DNA from: CAYOEZ01 sp964402955
GTDB taxonomy: Bacteria > Chloroflexota > DTOL01 > DAOUCN01
Direction: 5' to 3'
NCBI GenBank assembly: GCA_964402955.1
Contig: CAYOEZ010000195.1
Span: forward strand, 1-9,223
DNA length: 9,223 nt
This document shows positions 6,740 through 9,223 of the stretch, piece by piece. The position numbers were made by a program, and so were the translations under genes. How positions within the stretch are numbered: position 1 is the first letter of the stretch; the number at the start of each line of letters is the position of its first letter. The notes beneath the pieces were generated by a model. That model did no database searches and had not been told where the DNA came from. It worked only from the letters and a program-made list of their open reading frames with translations.

Positions 6740-8899
6740 ATGAAGCGCACGCATGGGCGTGCTCGTTCTCTCTTGCTCCTGGCTGGCATAGTCTTCATTC
6801 TGGTGTGCTGCCTGACCGTGACTGACCAGGCAGCCACCGCCGCGCCAGAGGGACCCACCGCGGCCGGCACGCCGACGGAAACCCCGGCCTGCACCATCAG
6901 CAGGATTCAGGCCGACTACGGCCAACATTACGACGGCATAAACATCACGCCACTCGATCAACACGATGAAGATGGCGGCAGGCTGTGGGTCGCCACGTGG
7001 CGCGCAACGGGAGGCCCCGGGCGCAGCGTTCGCGCCAGCGTCGAGGTCCTGCATTGCCGTGGGGTCATCGACAATCTCGGTTACTGCGCGGCTGATCGCT
7101 CGACCTATACAAACACCTACGCCATCAACATCACTATCCCGGCCTCCGGAATTGCAGACTTCTCGATCGTCGACGAGGTCAGTTGCTGCGAAATCGCCCA
7201 GGCTGACTTGACCTATGTCAACGATTTCCCCTGGGGATCGAGCTTCTTCGATCGCAAGGCCGTCGCCGCGCGCGCCTATTGCGCCGTGGCGCGCTTTGCA
7301 ACGAGCACGCCAACCCTATCGCCTACCAGCACTGGAACTCCCACATACGCGCCCACGGCAACCGAAACGGGCACCGCCACAGCCACGCCTAGCCGGACAG
7401 CGACGCCCACTGCCACTGACACCCACACCTCGACAGTGACGGCGACGCCGACGTCAACTGCGTCGGCAACGGCAACGCAGACGACCACAGCGACAGCGAC
7501 GCCGACGGATACGCCAACCAATACACCCACATCAACCGCAACGGATACCGCCACAGCGACGCTCACGCCGACCGATACAGCCACGGCAACAGCGACGGCA
7601 ACCGATACAGCCACGGCATCCGCTACGCCGACCGGCACAGAAACAGCCACGGCCACGCCAACCCCGACCCGGACTCCAACGGCAACGCGAACCAGCAGCG
7701 CGACCACTACAGCCACGCGCACATTCACTGTCACGTCCACGGCCTCGACCACACACACATCCACATCCACTCCCACTGCCACACCATCCAATACAGCTAC
7801 GGCGACACCCACAGAGACGGCCACCGTGACGCCAACCAACACCCGCATGCGGCTCTACCTGCCGCTGATCGTCAGCAATTTCTGGCTGCCCACGTCTACG
7901 GCAACTGTCACATGGACGCCCACCCAGACTCGGACAAGGACGAGCACCGCCACACGCACGGGCACAGCCACCAGCACACCGACGGCTAGGAAACCCGTTG
8001 TGACCGTCACCATCGATCCAGGAATGAAGAACCCCAAAGGGCTGGCCATCGATCAAGCCCACCAGGCTCTCTATGCTGTCGCGCGTGACACGAACGAGGT
8101 CTATGTCATCTCGCTCCTCAACTACGCAACGCAGCAGCGTGTGTCCGTCGGTGCCGCGCCATTTGGCGCCGCCGTTCTCAATGGCGTGGCATATATTGCT
8201 AACTACGACAGCGGCACCGTCTCGCGCATCGACCTGGACACCAACACGCGCCTTTTGCCCGACATCGAGGTCGGCCCGGGCCCCACCTGGGTCGCCGCCG
8301 ACCCCGTCAGCGGGCGCGTCTTCGTTGTCACCCACGGCGACAACGGCGTGGTCGTGCTGCGCGGCGATAGCATCTGGAAGCGATTCGGGGCAGGCCGCGG
8401 CGCGTTTGCCGTGGCTGTCGATAGCGCCAACCGCCGCGCCTATGTCAGCAACCGCGATGAGAACACGGTGACGATCATCAGCATTGACCGCGACTATACG
8501 ATCGGAAACCTGCGCCTGGCCGGCTCGCCGTTCGGTTTGACAGTCAACGAGACTAATGGTAAGCTCTACGTGCTTCATGGACGTTATCCACAGGACTGCC
8601 CGGCGCGCTGGCTGACAATCTTTGATCGTCGCGGCGCGTGGCTGAAGGACATCTCTGTGGGAGACTCGTGTGACGGAGGAGGGCTTGCCGTGAACCCTGC
8701 CAACGGGCGCCTCTACCTGGCTGCGACTGCCAGCAATGAGGTTTGGGTTCTGGGGCCAGATGACAGAGTGCGATTTGTGCTGACGACTGCTGATGGCATC
8801 GGGCAGGCGCCGTTTGGCCTGGCGATCGATCCACTGCAGGGGCGCATCTACGTCAGCAACAAGAACGATGGAACCATTAGCGTCATCTCCGATCCATGA
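6740..8899 (+). CDS. Exported protein: six-cysteine module, Thr/Pro linker, seven-bladed beta-propeller
   Basis: This 719-residue protein has a signal peptide (hydrophobic core about 10-27, likely cleavage near ATA-AP at 32-36) and the same six-cysteine module as its neighbour (Cys 51, 106, 116, 149, 150, 181), with HCRGVIDNLGYCAADRS and PWGSSFFDRKA. A Thr/Pro linker (188-370) follows, then RLYLPLIVSN (371-380) and a shorter Thr-rich stretch. Residues about 418-719 form a YVTN/NHL-type propeller. Seven repeats of the form GLAID...LYAVARDTNEVYVIS, PFGAAVL, WVAADP, AVAVDS, PFGLTVN, GLAVNPANGRLYLA and PFGLAIDPLQGRIYVSNKNDGTISVIS can be counted. Cys620 and Cys644 in adjacent blades could form a disulfide. 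Such propellers usually bind proteins or glycans; no catalytic signature is visible. AGGAG (6727-6731), eight bases before the ATG, fixes the start. It is second in a tight two-gene unit. Confidence 0.88.
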   Translation: MKRTHGRARSLLLLAGIVFILVCCLTVTDQAATAAPEGPTAAGTPTETPACTISRIQADYGQHYDGINITPLDQHDEDGGRLWVATWRATGGPGRSVRASVEVLHCRGVIDNLGYCAADRSTYTNTYAINITIPASGIADFSIVDEVSCCEIAQADLTYVNDFPWGSSFFDRKAVAARAYCAVARFATSTPTLSPTSTGTPTYAPTATETGTATATPSRTATPTATDTHTSTVTATPTSTASATATQTTTATATPTDTPTNTPTSTATDTATATLTPTDTATATATATDTATASATPTGTETATATPTPTRTPTATRTSSATTTATRTFTVTSTASTTHTSTSTPTATPSNTATATPTETATVTPTNTRMRLYLPLIVSNFWLPTSTATVTWTPTQTRTRTSTATRTGTATSTPTARKPVVTVTIDPGMKNPKGLAIDQAHQALYAVARDTNEVYVISLLNYATQQRVSVGAAPFGAAVLNGVAYIANYDSGTVSRIDLDTNTRLLPDIEVGPGPTWVAADPVSGRVFVVTHGDNGVVVLRGDSIWKRFGAGRGAFAVAVDSANRRAYVSNRDENTVTIISIDRDYTIGNLRLAGSPFGLTVNETNGKLYVLHGRYPQDCPARWLTIFDRRGAWLKDISVGDSCDGGGLAVNPANGRLYLAATASNEVWVLGPDDRVRFVLTTADGIGQAPFGLAIDPLQGRIYVSNKNDGTISVISDP
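7301..7846 (+). repeat. Thr-Pro-Thr-Ala coding low-complexity repeat, second copy
   Basis: About 180 codons of degenerate Thr/Pro/Ala units, richer in TATAT and TDTAT than the first copy and with fewer Glu. It resumes briefly at about 7890-7984 after the YLPLIV segment. As in the first copy, synonymous codons are mixed, and long open frames on the other strand and in other frames are a by-product of this composition. Confidence 0.85.
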
Positions 8900-8937
8900 C
8901 CGTGAGCGTTATCCCAAGGCACCATGCCATTGCCCAT

Positions 8938-9064
8938 AGGGTGTTGAACAATGGTGGTTTCCTGCGTAGCATAGCCCCTCGTGGGCGTCGAAAGCCCCGA
9001 ATACGGCCAATTCGACGGCCACAAGGGCCGATGCTACACGTTTCGGTGCCTTGTTCAACACCCT
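8938..9064. mobile_element. 127-bp imperfect palindrome with 14-bp perfect terminal inverted repeats (MITE-like or IS remnant)
   Basis: The ends AGGGTGTTGAACAA (8938-8951) and TTGTTCAACACCCT (9051-9064) are perfect inverted repeats. Inside, collinear arms also pair: GTAGCAT/ATGCTAC (8966-8972 with 9031-9037), 9 of 13 positions between 8974-8984 and 9019-9029, CGTCGAA/TTCGACG (8986-8992 with 9011-9017), and a CCG-AATA-CGG tip at 8997-9006. About 40 base pairs form in total. It begins 38 bp after the propeller gene stop. No target-site duplication is evident and no T-run follows. It may be a miniature inverted-repeat element, or a large 3' hairpin of the operon mRNA. Confidence 0.55.
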
Positions 9065-9068
9065 CGGC

Positions 9069-9223
9069 GCCAGGAGTGTCGTTTCTAGACAATAGCGGCT
9101 CGCGAGCCCCCCAAACCTCGCCACGTGGAGGCAGAATCGGGGTGAAATGCCCCAGATTCGCCTGATTTCACGGCAGATTTCGGCCTTGCTGGACGGCCTG
9201 GTGCTAAAAACGATACTCCTGCC
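9069..9223. repeat. 20-bp near-perfect inverted repeat pair enclosing 155 bp at the window end
   Basis: GCCAGGAGTGTCGTTTCTAG (9069-9088) matches the reverse complement of the last 20 bases of the window (9204-9223) at 17 of 20 positions, and one mismatch is a G-T wobble. This resembles terminal inverted repeats of a small mobile element, directly adjoining the 127-bp palindrome. The right boundary coincides with the window edge, so target duplications cannot be checked. Confidence 0.4.
9147..9223 (+). CDS. Possible start of an unidentified gene (partial, 25 codons)
   Basis: An ATG at 9147 opens a frame that reads MPQIRLISRQISALLDGLVL and stays open to the end of the window. The composition is protein-like and amphipathic, and GGGGTG (9139-9144) lies just upstream, although only two bases from the ATG, which is tight. 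It overlaps the right arm of the terminal inverted repeat at 9204-9223. No family is recognised; a gene carried by the adjacent repeat element or an ordinary neighbour gene are both possible. Confidence 0.3.
   Translation, partial: MPQIRLISRQISALLDGLVLKTILL

Noticed and set aside
5730..6743. 337-residue plus-strand frame rich in Asp, His and Asn
   Set aside because: It is a frame-shifted reading of the Thr/Pro repeat; the 5188-6720 frame has a signal peptide, a ribosome site and a paralogue.
8938..9064. Integron attC site
   Set aside because: GTTGAAC and GTTCAAC fit the core letter patterns, but they occur in the wrong order (GTTRRRY first, RYYYAAC last), and no integrase or cassette is nearby.
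8896..9165. Overlapping small frames on both strands (69-89 residues) in the 3' region
   Set aside because: They run through the palindromic repeats, have no family resemblance and no ribosome sites; probably non-coding.

Overview
The window looks like a chromosomal segment of a Chloroflexota (Chloroflexi) bacterium. The evidence is the moderately high GC content, secreted proteins with very long Thr-Pro-Thr-Ala linkers, an internal YLPLIV motif of the kind often seen in Chloroflexota exported proteins, and tandem membrane-anchored S41 peptidases. This assignment is an inference from style; there is no rRNA or taxonomic marker here.

Layout. At the left edge (1-163, minus strand) is the start of a [2Fe-2S] small subunit of a CO-dehydrogenase/xanthine-dehydrogenase type molybdenum hydroxylase. 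It is divergent from tilS (400-1836, plus), the tRNA-Ile lysidine synthase. The shared intergenic region holds a perfect 19-bp palindrome that contains a -10-like hexamer on each strand, and then a GC-rich hairpin with a T-run upstream of tilS. After a gene-free stretch with a good sigma-70-type promoter come two tandem S41 (CtpA-type) proteases (2263-3573 and 3689-4942). The second has Thr where the family normally has the catalytic-site Gln. Next is a two-gene unit (5188-6720 and 6740-8899) encoding exported proteins built to one plan: signal peptide, a shared six-cysteine module of about 130 residues, a roughly 180-200 residue Thr/Pro linker, then an unrelated C-terminal domain. That domain is a four-cysteine domain in the first protein and a seven-bladed YVTN/NHL-like beta-propeller in the second. 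The right end (8900-9223) contains two adjacent inverted-repeat structures that look like miniature mobile elements or insertion-sequence remnants, and the first 25 codons of a possible unidentified gene.

How the parts relate. TilS is a housekeeping tRNA modification enzyme. The two Ctp proteases act on the outer face of the membrane, and the two Thr/Pro proteins are exported to the same place, so the right two-thirds of the window is an envelope/extracellular region. Whether the proteases process the Thr/Pro proteins is not shown by the sequence.

The best candidate for something undescribed is the six-cysteine module used twice in one operon as an N-terminal cassette with different C-terminal effector domains.
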